Source of the DNA: an uncultured Lachnospiraceae bacterium
GTDB lineage: Bacteria > Bacillota > Clostridia > Lachnospirales > Lachnospiraceae
Assembly (NCBI GenBank): GCA_946405185.1
Contig: CAMJGH010000003.1
Span: 1-64,000, forward strand
DNA: 64,000 nucleotides
Direction: 5' to 3'
In this document: positions 54,337-64,000 of the stretch, in pieces
How the letters are laid out: each line of letters starts with the position of its first letter
How positions within the stretch are numbered: position 1 is the first letter of the stretch
Notes under the pieces: model-generated
Told to the model about the DNA's origin: nothing
Databases searched by the model: none
What the model saw: only the letters and a program-made list of their open reading frames with translations
Position numbers and translations under genes: made by a program

Positions 54337-54370
54337 CCGGCATCTCCCAACATGAGATGCCGGTTTTTTT
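54337..54370 (+). terminator. Intrinsic terminator inside the leader (attenuator candidate)
   Basis: ccggcatctc-ccaacat-gagatgccgg-ttttttt immediately upstream of the CDS. Confidence 0.8.
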
Positions 54371-54403
54371 ATGAGCCTGCGCCGGGCCTTCAGGGGGTGT
54401 GTC

Positions 54404-55516
54404 ATGGGCGACTACAGTAAACTGCAGCTGGTGCCGCAGTACGCGGCGGACGGCATGGAATGCTACAAACTGATCCGCGGGGATTTCACCAACCAGTACT
54501 ATGTGGCGACGGATGAGAACACCCGGCGCCTCTTGAACTACCCGGAGGTGGTGGGTTTTGAGGTGTACAAGTGCCTCCTGCCTTCCACGGCGGCCATGAT
54601 GCGGTATTTCCGCGAGCAGGGGTACATCACGAGCGTCAACATCCTTTCCATCCTGCGCGGGGCCCTGAACTACCCCATGGAGGAGGCCTGCTACCGCAAC
54701 CAGATCCCGGTGCACGACATCAGCTTCCTTTCTTCGGAGCGCGTGTTTTCGGGCGATGAGATCGCGGGCCTGGAGATCAAGTACTCGAAGCTGGCCATGG
54801 TGCCGGATTCCACGCTGCTGATCGGTGACATCATCGCCACCGGCGAGACGCTCGTGCACTGTCTGAAGTACGTGACGGACCACTACCGCCGCCACGGGGC
54901 GAGGCTGCGCAACATCATCATCTTCACCATCGGCGGCGCCAAAGGCATCGAGATCATGGAGCAGCTGACCGAGGAGATCCGCGGTTTCTGGCCGGAGTTT
55001 GAGGGCTTCATCGGTGTCTACTACGACGGCGTGTTCAACACCTACCAGGACCGGGGCGTGTGCGGCATCCAGGTGCCGGACGTGGATTTTGCCTGGTTTG
55101 ACGGCATCCTCGCGCCGGAGTACCGCGCGCAGACGCTCTCACAGCAGAATCCGCTGTTCGAGAAGTGCATCATCTACGATGGCGGTGCGAGGCGCTACGA
55201 GATCGCCGATCACATCAAAGAGGTGAGCGAATACTGGGAAGGCATCCGTGACCGGGCGGATCAGATCGACATCCGCGCGCTCATGACCGAGCGCATGGGC
55301 TACGCGCATCCCATTTCGTTCGATGACTGGCGCACGAAAAACCACTACCGCGAGATGGACGTGGTGCGCATGAAGCGGCTGTACGAACTGGAGAAGGAGT
55401 ACGTGGAGACCATCGCGGAGAGCGGCCTGACCATGTATCCCATCGCCCGCCAGCGCCTCAAGGAGTTCACGCTGGCCATGAGCGGGTATGCGGCGGCCAT
55501 GAAGGGCATGATGTAA
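54404..55516 (+). CDS. Phosphoribosyltransferase-like protein
   Basis: STLLIGDIIATGETLVHCL PRPP-loop-like motif; SILRGALNYPMEEACYR. Start at 54404 chosen by the RBS caggggg; ORF opens at 54371. Confidence 0.65.
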   Translation: MGDYSKLQLVPQYAADGMECYKLIRGDFTNQYYVATDENTRRLLNYPEVVGFEVYKCLLPSTAAMMRYFREQGYITSVNILSILRGALNYPMEEACYRNQIPVHDISFLSSERVFSGDEIAGLEIKYSKLAMVPDSTLLIGDIIATGETLVHCLKYVTDHYRRHGARLRNIIIFTIGGAKGIEIMEQLTEEIRGFWPEFEGFIGVYYDGVFNTYQDRGVCGIQVPDVDFAWFDGILAPEYRAQTLSQQNPLFEKCIIYDGGARRYEIADHIKEVSEYWEGIRDRADQIDIRALMTERMGYAHPISFDDWRTKNHYREMDVVRMKRLYELEKEYVETIAESGLTMYPIARQRLKEFTLAMSGYAAAMKGMM

Positions 55517-55585
55517 CGGCAACTGCCGGCTGCGGCCGGTTGGCATACCCGCTGCGGCGGGGCAGGAAAGGAAAAGGGGAAGAGT

Positions 55586-56827
55586 ATGGGAAAGGAAAAA
55601 GAGACGGTCGTGGACATCGACTTTGCGGAGGAAGCGGTACCGGCCAGTCAGCGGCGGAGCTTTCTGACCATGTTCATGATCATGCTGGGCTTCACGTTCT
55701 TCTCGGCCTCCATGTGGACCGGGCAGACGCTGGCCGAAGGCCTGGATTTCTCGGGCTTCATGGGAGCGCTTGTGCTGGGCGGCGCCATCCTGTCGCTCTA
55801 CACCGGGTCGTTGGCCTATGTGGCGGCGAAGACCGGCATGTCCATGGATCTGCTGGCCCGCAAGGCCTTCGGTAAGAAGGGCAGCTGGATCAGCTCGGCC
55901 ATGATCAGCTTCACCCAGATCGGGTGGTTCGGTGTGGGTGTGGCCATGTTCGCCATCCCGGTGGCCAATGAGCTGCTGGGCGGGTCCACGGTCTGGCAGT
56001 GGGTGCTCGTCATCATCGCCGGCATCCTGATGACCAGCTCCGCCTATTTCGGCATCAAGTCGCTCACCATCGTCAGCTACGTCGCGGTGCCGCTTGTGGC
56101 CATCCTGGGCACGGTGGCCATGGTCCTGGCCATCCAGCGCGGCGACGGGACGTTCATCGAAAACTTCAACAAGTCGAGCGGGGCTCTGACCGTCATCGGC
56201 GGCGCGGGCCTGGTCATGGGGTCGTTCGTGTCGGGCGGCACGGCCACGCCGAACTTCGCGCGCTTTGCCAAAAACACCGGCCACGGCGTGCTGACCACGG
56301 TCATCGCCTTCCTGATCGGCAATTCGCTGATGTTCTTCTTCGGCGCTGTCTCCTCCATCTATGTGGGCGGCAACGATATCTTCGAAGTCATGCTCAACCT
56401 CGGGCTCTTCTACGCGGCGGTCATCGTGCTGGGGTTAAATATCTGGACCACCAATGACAACGCGCTGTACTCGGCTGGCCTGGGCCTGGCCAACATCTTC
56501 GGCACCAAGAAGAAGCCCATGGTGCTGGTGTCCGGCATCATCGGCACCGTGACGGCCATCTGGCTGTACTGGAACTTCGTCAGCTGGCTGAACATCCTGA
56601 ACTGCACGCTGCCGCCGGTCGGCATCATCCTGGTGCTCGGGTATCTCTGCAATAAGAAGGACTACGGCACCGTGGAAGTGAAGGAGACGGTCAACTGGTT
56701 CGCGGTCCTGGGTGTGGTGGCCGGTGCGGCGGTGGCCAACCTCCTGCACTGGGGTGTGGCTTCCATCAACGGCATGGCGGTGGCAGCCGTGTGCTACCTG
56801 ATCGGGCAGGCAGTGAGAAAGAAATGA
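55586..56827 (+). CDS. codB: Cytosine permease / NCS1 transporter
   Basis: GFTFFSASMWTGQTLAEGLDF; GSFVSGGTATPNFARFAKNTGHGVLTTVIAFLIGNSLMFFFGA; LGLNIWTTNDNALYSAGLGLANIFG. Confidence 0.85.
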   Translation: MGKEKETVVDIDFAEEAVPASQRRSFLTMFMIMLGFTFFSASMWTGQTLAEGLDFSGFMGALVLGGAILSLYTGSLAYVAAKTGMSMDLLARKAFGKKGSWISSAMISFTQIGWFGVGVAMFAIPVANELLGGSTVWQWVLVIIAGILMTSSAYFGIKSLTIVSYVAVPLVAILGTVAMVLAIQRGDGTFIENFNKSSGALTVIGGAGLVMGSFVSGGTATPNFARFAKNTGHGVLTTVIAFLIGNSLMFFFGAVSSIYVGGNDIFEVMLNLGLFYAAVIVLGLNIWTTNDNALYSAGLGLANIFGTKKKPMVLVSGIIGTVTAIWLYWNFVSWLNILNCTLPPVGIILVLGYLCNKKDYGTVEVKETVNWFAVLGVVAGAAVANLLHWGVASINGMAVAAVCYLIGQAVRKK

Positions 56828-56862
56828 CCGGCTGTCCGTGAGCGGACGGCAATACACAAAAA

Positions 56863-56925
56863 CAGACCGGGCCCTGGCGGCGACTTGGGACGGAGTCGGA
56901 GGGCCCGGTCTGTTTATGTTCTTTC
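56863..56925. terminator. Terminator hairpin between convergent genes
   Basis: aaacagaccgggccct...agggcccggtctgttt. Confidence 0.75.
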
Positions 56926-56944
56926 CAAAAAACTAACGAATGTC

Positions 56945-57595
56945 TTATCGCTGGATTCCCTCCAGCAGTTCCTCCGCCCACTGGTGCAGATCATACGAAC
57001 TCCCGTGAAACAGATTCAGAATCACCCCATAGGGCTGCGCATCCCCCGCAAACGCATTCGCCTCGTCCGTGTCCACATGCATGGCGAGGCGAAAGTTTTT
57101 GTGCACGCGCACCACCACGTTGGCGTAGATCAGCGCGCGCTCGAATGACTCCGTGATCACAAACACCTCATCGTTGTCGTTCACATGCATCTGGTAGGCA
57201 TCCAGCGGCGTCATGTGGATGTGGCGCTTGGCGACGATGACGCCGTTCGGGATGTCGACGGACGTCCCCTCGGAGGCGGCGAAGAGGGTGCAGCCGGGTG
57301 TCCCTTCGATGTCGCCGGACTGGCGGATGACGCCCGGGACGCCGAGCCGCCGGGTGTCCGTTAAGGAGAGCTCCACCTGCGTCCGGCTGCGGAAAGGCCC
57401 TAAGATGGCGACGTTTTCAAACTCCCCGCGCGGGCCGCGCACGGTCACGCGCTCCTTGGCCAGAAACTGGGCAGGCTGCGAGAGCTCCTTGACGAAGGTC
57501 AGCTCCGCACCCTTTCCGAAGAGCTGCTCAAAATCCTCCCGGCTCATATGAACGTGCCGGGCAGACGTTTCGATGGGGATCTTGATACTGGACAT
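56945..57595 (-). CDS. pduL: Phosphate propanoyltransferase/acyltransferase
   Basis: ETSARHVHMSREDFEQLFG...FRSRTQVELSLTDTRRLGV...GVIVAKRHIHMTPLDA. Confidence 0.92.
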   Translation of the reverse strand: MSSIKIPIETSARHVHMSREDFEQLFGKGAELTFVKELSQPAQFLAKERVTVRGPRGEFENVAILGPFRSRTQVELSLTDTRRLGVPGVIRQSGDIEGTPGCTLFAASEGTSVDIPNGVIVAKRHIHMTPLDAYQMHVNDNDEVFVITESFERALIYANVVVRVHKNFRLAMHVDTDEANAFAGDAQPYGVILNLFHGSSYDLHQWAEELLEGIQR

Positions 57596-57750
57596 GGCGG
57601 CCTCTTTCCGTTACAATAGGCATACGTATGCATTTGTGGCGGCTGTGTGCTTACGATAGCACATTTTCCGGCCGCCGCAAAGGGAAAAGTTCGCAACCTG
57701 CACAGCCGGCGGCACCTGCCCCCGGCACCGCGCAAAGAAGGAGGCTTGCC

Positions 57751-58116
57751 ATGGTGGAGAAAGGCCAGCGCTGGGTACCGTACGAAGATGCCGTCCCGGA
57801 AGCGGCAGGAGAGGGGTGCGTGCGCCGCATCCTCGCCTACTCGGATGATCTGATGGTAGTGGAAAACAGCTTCAAGAAGGGCGGCGTGGGTGCCCTGCAC
57901 TCCCATCCGCACACCCAGATCACCTACATCGTATCCGGTGTGTTCGAGTTCACGATCGGGGAAGAAAAGCGCGTGGTGCGCGCGGGCGATACGCTCTTGA
58001 AGACCGATGGCGTCGTCCACGGGTGCGTGTGCCTGGAAGAAGGCAAACTGCTGGATATTTTTAATCCCATGAGGAAAGATTTCGTCGGTCTGGCGAAGTC
58101 TCCGTGGGAGGAATAA
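57751..58116 (+). CDS. Cupin-domain protein
   Basis: GGVGALHSHPHTQITYIVSGVFEFTIGEEKRVVRAGDTLLKTDGVVHGC; RBS aaggagg. Confidence 0.85.
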   Translation: MVEKGQRWVPYEDAVPEAAGEGCVRRILAYSDDLMVVENSFKKGGVGALHSHPHTQITYIVSGVFEFTIGEEKRVVRAGDTLLKTDGVVHGCVCLEEGKLLDIFNPMRKDFVGLAKSPWEE

Positions 58117-58163
58117 ATACAAAACGCAGTAAATTTAACCTGCATTCCGGATAAGTTTGTGCG

Positions 58164-58191
58164 TTGACACTAGGCTTTTTTCGATTATGAT
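58164..58191 (+). promoter_or_regulatory. ilvN promoter (TTGACA-N16-TATGAT)
   Basis: ttgaca at 58164, tatgat at 58186. Confidence 0.65.
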
Positions 58192-58216
58192 GAAGAGAGC
58201 TTCGGAGGTTTTTGGC

Positions 58217-58732
58217 ATGAAAAAGAAAGTGTTTTCCTTACTGGTCGACAATCAGGCGGGCGTGCTGAGCCGCGTCGCCGGTCTTTTCTCCCGCCGCGGG
58301 TACAACATCGATTCCCTGACGGTCGGTGAGACGGAGGATCCGGCCTTTTCGCGCATGACCATCGTCACCAGCGGGGAGGAGGACGTGCTTGAGCAGATCG
58401 AAAAGCAGCTCGGCAAGCTGATCGATGTCGCGAGCATCCGCGTCCTGCCGGCCGAGTCCTCCGTGGCCAGGGAACTGATACTCATCAAGGTGAGCGCCAC
58501 AGCGGCGGACCGTCAGGAAGTCATCGCGGTCGCGGATATCTTCCGCGCCAAGATCGTGGATGTCTCCGAGACGTCCCTCATGATCGAACTCACCGGCAAC
58601 CAGAGTAAACTGGAGGCCTTCATCGGCCTTCTGGGGCGCCACCGCATCCGGCAGCTGGCGCGCACCGGCATCACGGGCCTTTCCCGCGGCTCCTTTGACG
58701 AGGCGGAAGAGGCCGGGAACGCCGCACAATAA
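58217..58732 (+). CDS. ilvN: Acetolactate synthase small subunit
   Basis: KVFSLLVDNQAGVLSRVAGLFSRRGYNIDSLTVGETEDPAFSRMTIV. Confidence 0.95.
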   Translation: MKKKVFSLLVDNQAGVLSRVAGLFSRRGYNIDSLTVGETEDPAFSRMTIVTSGEEDVLEQIEKQLGKLIDVASIRVLPAESSVARELILIKVSATAADRQEVIAVADIFRAKIVDVSETSLMIELTGNQSKLEAFIGLLGRHRIRQLARTGITGLSRGSFDEAEEAGNAAQ

Positions 58733-58753
58733 CAAGTGGAGGAATTGTGAATC

Positions 58754-59773
58754 ATGGCTAGGATCTACTATCAGGAAGACTGCAACCTGTCTATGCTCGA
58801 AGGCAAGACCATCGCCGTCATCGGCTACGGCAGCCAGGGCCACGCCCACGCGCTGAACGCAAAAGAGAGCGGCTGCCATGTCATCGTCGGCCTCTATGAG
58901 GGCAGCAAGTCCTGGAAGAAAGCCGAAGAGCAGGGCATGGAAGTCTATACGGCTGCCGAAGCCGCCAGGAAGGCCGACATCATCATGATCCTCATCAACG
59001 ATGAGCTGCAGGCCGATATGTACAAGAAGGACATCGAGCCGAACCTCGAAGAGGGCAACATGCTCATGTTCGCGCACGGCTTCAACATCAACTACAAGTG
59101 CATCGTGCCGCCGGCGAACGTCGACGTGGCCATGATCGCGCCGAAGGGCCCGGGCCACACGGTCCGCAGCGAGTACCAGGCGGGTGCCGGCGTTCCCTGC
59201 CTGATCGCGGTGGAGCAGGACTACACGGGCCAGGCCTGGGAGATGGCCAAAGCCTACGGCCTTGCCATCGGCGGCGCCCGCGCAGGCCTTCTGGAGACCA
59301 CCTTCCGCACCGAGACCGAGACCGACCTCTTCGGTGAGCAGGCCGTGCTGTGCGGCGGTGTGACCGCCCTGATGCAGGCCGGTTTCGAAGTGCTGACCGA
59401 GGCCGGGTATGACCCCCGCAACGCCTACTTCGAGTGCATCCACGAGATGAAGCTCATCGTCGACCTGATCTACCAGTCCGGCTTCTCCGGCATGCGCTAC
59501 TCCGTCTCCAATACGGCCGAGTTCGGCGACTACTACGCCGGCCCGCAGATCATCACCGAGGACACCAAGAACGCCATGCGCAAGCTCCTCGCCCGCATTC
59601 AGGACGGCTCCTTTGCCTCCGAGTTCCTGCAGGATATGAGCCCGGCCGGCCGTCAGGTCATGTTCAAGACCCGCCGCCAGAAGGCCGCGGAGCATCCGTC
59701 CGAGAAGATCGGCGAAGAGATCCGCAAGCTGTATTCCTGGAACAACGAGAACGACAAGCTCATCAATAACTAA
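58754..59773 (+). CDS. ilvC: Ketol-acid reductoisomerase
   Basis: [23 protein letters not shown]...[27 protein letters not shown]...[23 protein letters not shown]. Confidence 0.97.
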   Translation: MARIYYQEDCNLSMLEGKTIAVIGYGSQGHAHALNAKESGCHVIVGLYEGSKSWKKAEEQGMEVYTAAEAARKADIIMILINDELQADMYKKDIEPNLEEGNMLMFAHGFNINYKCIVPPANVDVAMIAPKGPGHTVRSEYQAGAGVPCLIAVEQDYTGQAWEMAKAYGLAIGGARAGLLETTFRTETETDLFGEQAVLCGGVTALMQAGFEVLTEAGYDPRNAYFECIHEMKLIVDLIYQSGFSGMRYSVSNTAEFGDYYAGPQIITEDTKNAMRKLLARIQDGSFASEFLQDMSPAGRQVMFKTRRQKAAEHPSEKIGEEIRKLYSWNNENDKLINN

Positions 59774-59795
59774 GCAGCTGCATATTGTCATGATC

Positions 59796-59826
59796 CCGGG
59801 CGGCCATACCGGCCGCCCGGCTTTTT
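59796..59826 (+). terminator. Rho-independent terminator after ilvC
   Basis: ccgggcggcc-atacc-ggccgcccgg followed by cttttt. Confidence 0.8.
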
Positions 59827-59845
59827 CCGAACAGGAGGAACGGCT

Positions 59846-61105
59846 ATGGGCATGACCATGTCTCAGAAGATCCTCGCGCGGGCGGCCGGCCTTCCGGAAG
59901 TGGTTCCGGGGCAGCTCATCGACGCGTCGGTGGATCTGGTACTCGGCAACGACATCACCTCCCCGGTGGCCATCCACGAGATGGAAAAGCTTCCGGACGC
60001 CCTGGTCTTTGACAAAGACAAGATCGCGCTGGTGCTGGATCACTTCGTGCCCAACAAGGATATCAAGTCCGCGGAGCACTGCAAGTGCGTGCGCCAGTTT
60101 GCCGCCAGACACGGCATTACCCATTTCTACGATGTGGGCGAGATGGGCATCGAGCACGCGCTGATCCCGGAGAAAGGCCTGGCGGTCCCGGGTGATCTGA
60201 TCGTCGGCGCGGACTCCCACACCTGCACGTACGGCGCACTGGGCGCCTTCTCGACGGGCGTCGGCTCCACGGATATGGCCGCGGCCATGGCCACCGGCAA
60301 ACTGTGGTTCAAGGTGCCGGCCGCCATCCGCGTCAACCTGACCGGCAAGCTGCAGAAGCACGTGACCGGCAAGGATGTCATCCTGCACCTCATCGGCCTC
60401 ATCGGCGTGGACGGCGCGCTCTACCAGTCGCTGGAATTCACCGGCGAGGGTGTGGCCAGCCTCTCCATGGATGACCGCTTCACCATCGCCAACATGGCCA
60501 TCGAGGCCGGCGCCAAGAACGGCATCTTCCCGGTGGACGAGAAGACGCAGGAGTACCTGAAAGAGCACGCGAAGCGCCCTGGCACCGTCTATGAGGCGGA
60601 TCCGGACGCGGAGTATGCCGGCGAAGTGATGATCGATCTGGACACGCTCGAGTCCACCGTCTCCTTCCCGCACCTGCCGGAAAACACCCATCTGGCCAAG
60701 GATTCCGAGGACGTGGTCATCGACCAGGTGGTCATCGGCTCCTGCACCAACGGCCGCATCCAGGACATGCGCGAAGCGGCGGAGATCCTGAAGGGCAGAC
60801 ACGTGGCCAAGGGCGTGCGCGTGATCGTCATCCCGGCCACGCAGGCCGTCTACCTGCAGTGTCTGCAGGAAGGCCTCACGGAGATCTTCGTGAAGGCCGG
60901 CGCCGTGGTCTCCACGCCTACGTGCGGGCCGTGCCTGGGCGGCTACATGGGTATCCTCGCCGAGGGCGAGCGGTGTGTGTCCACCACCAACCGCAACTTT
61001 GTGGGCCGCATGGGCCACGTCAAGTCCGAAGTCTACCTGGCCAGCCCCGCGGTGGCAGCGGCCAGCGCCCTGACGGGCCACATCACGGACCCGCGGAGGT
61101 ACTGA
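59846..61105 (+). CDS. leuC: 3-isopropylmalate dehydratase large subunit
   Basis: [92 protein letters not shown]. Confidence 0.95.
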   Translation: MGMTMSQKILARAAGLPEVVPGQLIDASVDLVLGNDITSPVAIHEMEKLPDALVFDKDKIALVLDHFVPNKDIKSAEHCKCVRQFAARHGITHFYDVGEMGIEHALIPEKGLAVPGDLIVGADSHTCTYGALGAFSTGVGSTDMAAAMATGKLWFKVPAAIRVNLTGKLQKHVTGKDVILHLIGLIGVDGALYQSLEFTGEGVASLSMDDRFTIANMAIEAGAKNGIFPVDEKTQEYLKEHAKRPGTVYEADPDAEYAGEVMIDLDTLESTVSFPHLPENTHLAKDSEDVVIDQVVIGSCTNGRIQDMREAAEILKGRHVAKGVRVIVIPATQAVYLQCLQEGLTEIFVKAGAVVSTPTCGPCLGGYMGILAEGERCVSTTNRNFVGRMGHVKSEVYLASPAVAAASALTGHITDPRRY

Positions 61106-61108
61106 TAT

Positions 61109-61588
61109 ATGAACGCAAAGGGCAGAGTTTTCAAATACGGCGACAACATCGACACGGATGTCATCATCCCGGCCCGGTACCTGAACAGCTCGGATCCGGC
61201 GGAACTGGCGAAGCACTGCATGGAGGACATCGACAAGTCCTTCATCGGGAACGTGAAGCCAGGCGATATCATCGTGGGCCGCAAGAATTTCGGCTGCGGT
61301 TCCTCGCGTGAGCACGCGCCGCTGGCCATTAAGGCGGCCGGCGTTTCCTGCGTCATCGCGGACACGTTCGCGCGCATCTTCTACCGCAACTCCATCAACA
61401 TCGGCCTTCCCATCATCGAGTGTCCGGAAGCCGCCGAGGCCATCGCCGCGGGCGATGAGGTGGAGGTGGATTTCGATGCCGGCACCATCCGGGATCTGAC
61501 CACCGGTGCCACGTTCCAGGCCCAGCCGTTCCCGCCGTTCATGCAGAAGATCATGGCGGCCGGCGGCCTCATGAACACCCTCCGGTAA
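61109..61588 (+). CDS. leuD: 3-isopropylmalate dehydratase small subunit
   Basis: [32 protein letters not shown]...[51 protein letters not shown]. Confidence 0.96.
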   Translation: MNAKGRVFKYGDNIDTDVIIPARYLNSSDPAELAKHCMEDIDKSFIGNVKPGDIIVGRKNFGCGSSREHAPLAIKAAGVSCVIADTFARIFYRNSINIGLPIIECPEAAEAIAAGDEVEVDFDAGTIRDLTTGATFQAQPFPPFMQKIMAAGGLMNTLR

Positions 61589-61636
61589 CGGAAGGCGCGA
61601 AATCTTTTGACATTTCCCTCAATATGTGCCATCATC

Positions 61637-61663
61637 GGATAGGGGAGCGCGTCTCCCCTATCC
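61637..61663 (+). promoter_or_regulatory. Perfect 11 bp stem-loop in the gltX 5' leader
   Basis: ggataggggag-cgcgt-ctcccctatcc. Confidence 0.7.
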
Positions 61664-61684
61664 TTGTGCTGTCCGGAAGGCGGC

Positions 61685-61729
61685 ATGAGCACCACCACTA
61701 TTTTTACCCAGGGGGTTTATCCATTATGA
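61685..61729 (+). CDS. Candidate 14 aa leader peptide ([14 protein letters not shown]) overlapping the gltX start
   Basis: SD-like ggaagg, ATG at 61685, stop TGA 61727-61729 overlapping the gltX ATG at 61726. Confidence 0.4.
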   Translation: MSTTTIFTQGVYPL

Positions 61730-63198
61730 GTCGAATCAAGATCCGCACGCGCTTTGCGCCCAGTCCCACCGGCCGCATGCATGTCGGCAACCTGCGCACG
61801 GCGCTGTACGCGTATCTGATCGCCAAACACGAGGGAGGCGATTTCCTGCTGCGCATCGAGGACACGGACCAGGAGCGGTACGTGGAGGGCGCGGTGGACA
61901 TCATCTACCGGACACTGGCCAAGACGGGCCTGGTGCACGACGAAGGGCCGGACAAGGACGGCGGCGTGGGGCCGTACGTGCAGTCCGAGCGCCAGGCGGC
62001 GGGCATCTACATGCATTACGCGAAGCAGCTGATCGACAAAGGCGAAGCCTACTACTGCTTCTGCACCAAGGAGCGGCTGGATTCGCTGCAGCAGAAGGTG
62101 GACGGGTCGGACAAGGAGATCCGCGTCTACGACAAGCACTGCCTCTCGCTCACCCCGGAAGAAGTGCAGGCCAATCTGGATGCCGGGAAGCCTTTCGTCA
62201 TCCGCCAGAACAACCCGACCACCGGCACCACCACCTTCCACGATGAGATCTACGGGGACATCTCCGTGGACAACGCGGAACTGGACGACATGATCCTGAT
62301 CAAGTCGGACGGGTATCCCACGTACAACTTTGCGAACGTCGTGGATGACCATCTGATGGGCATCACCCACGTGGTGCGCGGCAACGAATATCTGTCTTCC
62401 AGTCCCAAATACAACCGCCTGTACGAGGCGTTCGGCTGGGAGGTGCCGGTCTACGTGCACTGCCCGCTGATCACCGACGCGGACCATCAGAAGCTTTCCA
62501 AGCGCAGCGGTCACTCCTCGTTTGAGGACCTGGTGGACCAGGGGTTCCTGCCGGAAGCCATCGTGAACTTCGTGGCGCTCCTTGGGTGGTACCCGGAGAG
62601 CAACCAGGAGATCATGAGCCTGGAGGAGCTGACGAAGCAGTTTGACTACCACCGCATCTCCAAGTCGCCGGCGGTGTTCGACTACGAAAAGCTCAAGTGG
62701 ATGAACGGCGAGTACTGCAAGGCCATGGACGATGAGGCCTTCTATGAGCTGGCCAAGCCGTACATCGAGAAGGCGGTCACCCGTCCCATCGACGGCCGCC
62801 GCCTGGCCGCCATGGTCAAGACCCGCATCGGCGCCCTCACGGAGATCGCGGACCATCTGGATTTCTTCGAGGCGGTGCCGGAGTACGATATCGCGCTGTA
62901 CACCCACAAGAAGATGAAGACCAACGCGGAGAACTCGCTGGCGGTCCTGAAGGCGGTGAAGCCGCTGCTGGAAGCGCAGGAGGACTTCACGAACGACGCG
63001 CTCTATGCCACGCTGCAGGCGTTTGCCGCCGAGAACGGCTACAAGAACGGGACGGTGCTCTGGCCCATCCGCACGGCGCTGTCCGGCAAGGCCATGACGC
63101 CCGCCGGCGCCACGGAGATCCTGGAACTCCTCGGAAAAGAGGAGAGCCTGGCGCGCATCGCGGCCGGCATCGACAAGCTGGAAGCCGCGCAGGCGTGA
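61726..63198 (+). CDS. gltX: Glutamyl-tRNA synthetase
   Basis: [66 protein letters not shown] (KMSKS-type motif). Confidence 0.95.
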   Translation: MSRIKIRTRFAPSPTGRMHVGNLRTALYAYLIAKHEGGDFLLRIEDTDQERYVEGAVDIIYRTLAKTGLVHDEGPDKDGGVGPYVQSERQAAGIYMHYAKQLIDKGEAYYCFCTKERLDSLQQKVDGSDKEIRVYDKHCLSLTPEEVQANLDAGKPFVIRQNNPTTGTTTFHDEIYGDISVDNAELDDMILIKSDGYPTYNFANVVDDHLMGITHVVRGNEYLSSSPKYNRLYEAFGWEVPVYVHCPLITDADHQKLSKRSGHSSFEDLVDQGFLPEAIVNFVALLGWYPESNQEIMSLEELTKQFDYHRISKSPAVFDYEKLKWMNGEYCKAMDDEAFYELAKPYIEKAVTRPIDGRRLAAMVKTRIGALTEIADHLDFFEAVPEYDIALYTHKKMKTNAENSLAVLKAVKPLLEAQEDFTNDALYATLQAFAAENGYKNGTVLWPIRTALSGKAMTPAGATEILELLGKEESLARIAAGIDKLEAAQA

Positions 63199-63220
63199 CC
63201 TGAGCAGCCCGGAGGAAGGT

Positions 63221-64000
63221 TTGCAGACAGAACCTACGAAACAACCCACGCTTTCCGCCGCGCAGCGGGAAGCGGTCACGCATGGAACGGGGCCGGCCAT
63301 GGTACTGGCCGGCCCCGGTTCCGGCAAGACCACCGTCATTACACACCGTGTGAAATATCTGATCGAAGAGTGCGGCATTCTCCCCTCGCAGGTGCTGACC
63401 ATCACGTTCTCCCGTGCGGCCGCCCGCGAGATGCAGCAGCGCTTTGCGGCGCTGGTGTCCGGGAGGGTGCGCCCGCTGTTCGGCACGTTTCACTCGGTGT
63501 TTTTTGGTATCCTGAAAACGGCTTATCACTACGGCTCGGAGAGCGTGCTGGACCCGGCGGAGTCGTTGCTGATCGTACGGCGCATCCTGCAGAGCCTCCC
63601 GCAGGAAGAGGAGAGCGAAGAGGAGCAGGCCGAGGCGGCGGACGAGCTGAAGAACGCCATCAGCCTGGTGAAGAACGACCGCCTGGACCCGGAGACCTGC
63701 ACGCCGCCGTACGGCACGCCGGAGCGCTTCCGGGAGGTGTACCGGGCGTATCAGGCGGAGCTTGAGAGGCGCGGCCAGATCGATTTTGACGATATGCTCC
63801 TGCAGACTTACGAGCTGCTCTCGGCCCGCCCGGACATCTGCGAGGTGCTGCAGCGGCGCTGGCCCTACCTGCAGGTGGACGAGTTCCAGGACATCAACCG
63901 CGTGCAGTACGACACCCTAAGGTTGCTGGCGGGTGATGCCGCCAACGTCTTCATCGTGGGTGATGACGACCAGTCCATCTACCGCTTCCGCGGGGCCCGG
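63221..64000 (+). CDS. UvrD/PcrA-like superfamily I DNA helicase (3' truncated by the window edge)
   Basis: LSAAQREAVTHGTGPAMVLAGPGSGKTTVITHRVKYLIEE...VDEFQDINRVQYDTLRLLAGDAANVFIVGDDDQSIYRFRGA; TTG start. Confidence 0.92.
   Translation, partial: MQTEPTKQPTLSAAQREAVTHGTGPAMVLAGPGSGKTTVITHRVKYLIEECGILPSQVLTITFSRAAAREMQQRFAALVSGRVRPLFGTFHSVFFGILKTAYHYGSESVLDPAESLLIVRRILQSLPQEEESEEEQAEAADELKNAISLVKNDRLDPETCTPPYGTPERFREVYRAYQAELERRGQIDFDDMLLQTYELLSARPDICEVLQRRWPYLQVDEFQDINRVQYDTLRLLAGDAANVFIVGDDDQSIYRFRGAR

Noticed and set aside
56945-57595. Bacterial microcompartment locus suggested by pduL
   Set aside because: No shell-protein or associated BMC enzyme genes in the window; a stand-alone PduL likely serves as a phosphotransacylase.
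58238-61315. 1025 aa minus-strand ORF
   Set aside because: Antisense to ilvN-ilvC-leuC-leuD, all confidently assigned.

Overview
This is a GC-rich Firmicutes/Clostridia-like chromosomal window made mostly of core genes. In order it contains: a glycosyltransferase cluster with an embedded CheR-type methyltransferase; thrC, an RsuA/RluF-family pseudouridine synthase, ligA, metA, hflX, birA, a GH31 glucosidase, proB, proA and a MATE transporter; two LPVTG-anchored surface proteins (one about 2.7 kaa, repetitive); a small nuclease-like protein followed by a stand-alone reverse transcriptase (RT); a giant BcrAD/BadFG-type activase; a rhomboid-like membrane protein; recX, recA, rny, proC, an LTA-synthase-like protein, an aminotransferase, a metallophosphoesterase, scpA, scpB, trmO and a heterodimeric ABC exporter pair; an AlkZ-related/EVE-like fusion; a YihY/BrkB protein; a phosphoribosyltransferase plus codB-like permease behind a terminator-bearing leader; pduL, a cupin, ilvN, ilvC, leuC, leuD, gltX and the start of a UvrD/PcrA helicase. 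The best candidate for an undescribed system is at 29.68-31.74 kb. It consists of a consensus-like promoter, a small protein with a restriction-endonuclease-like C-terminus, a ~200 nt gap whose sequence can form several perfect hairpins and an interleaved (pseudoknot-like) stem pair, and a ~404 aa RT lacking retron and DGR hallmarks, closed by a terminator. A secondary unexplained element is a 170 bp inverted-repeat structure at 37.28-37.45 kb. No rRNA, tRNA, CRISPR array, integrase or transposase gene was recognised. All assignments are from reading the sequence by eye; no database search was run.
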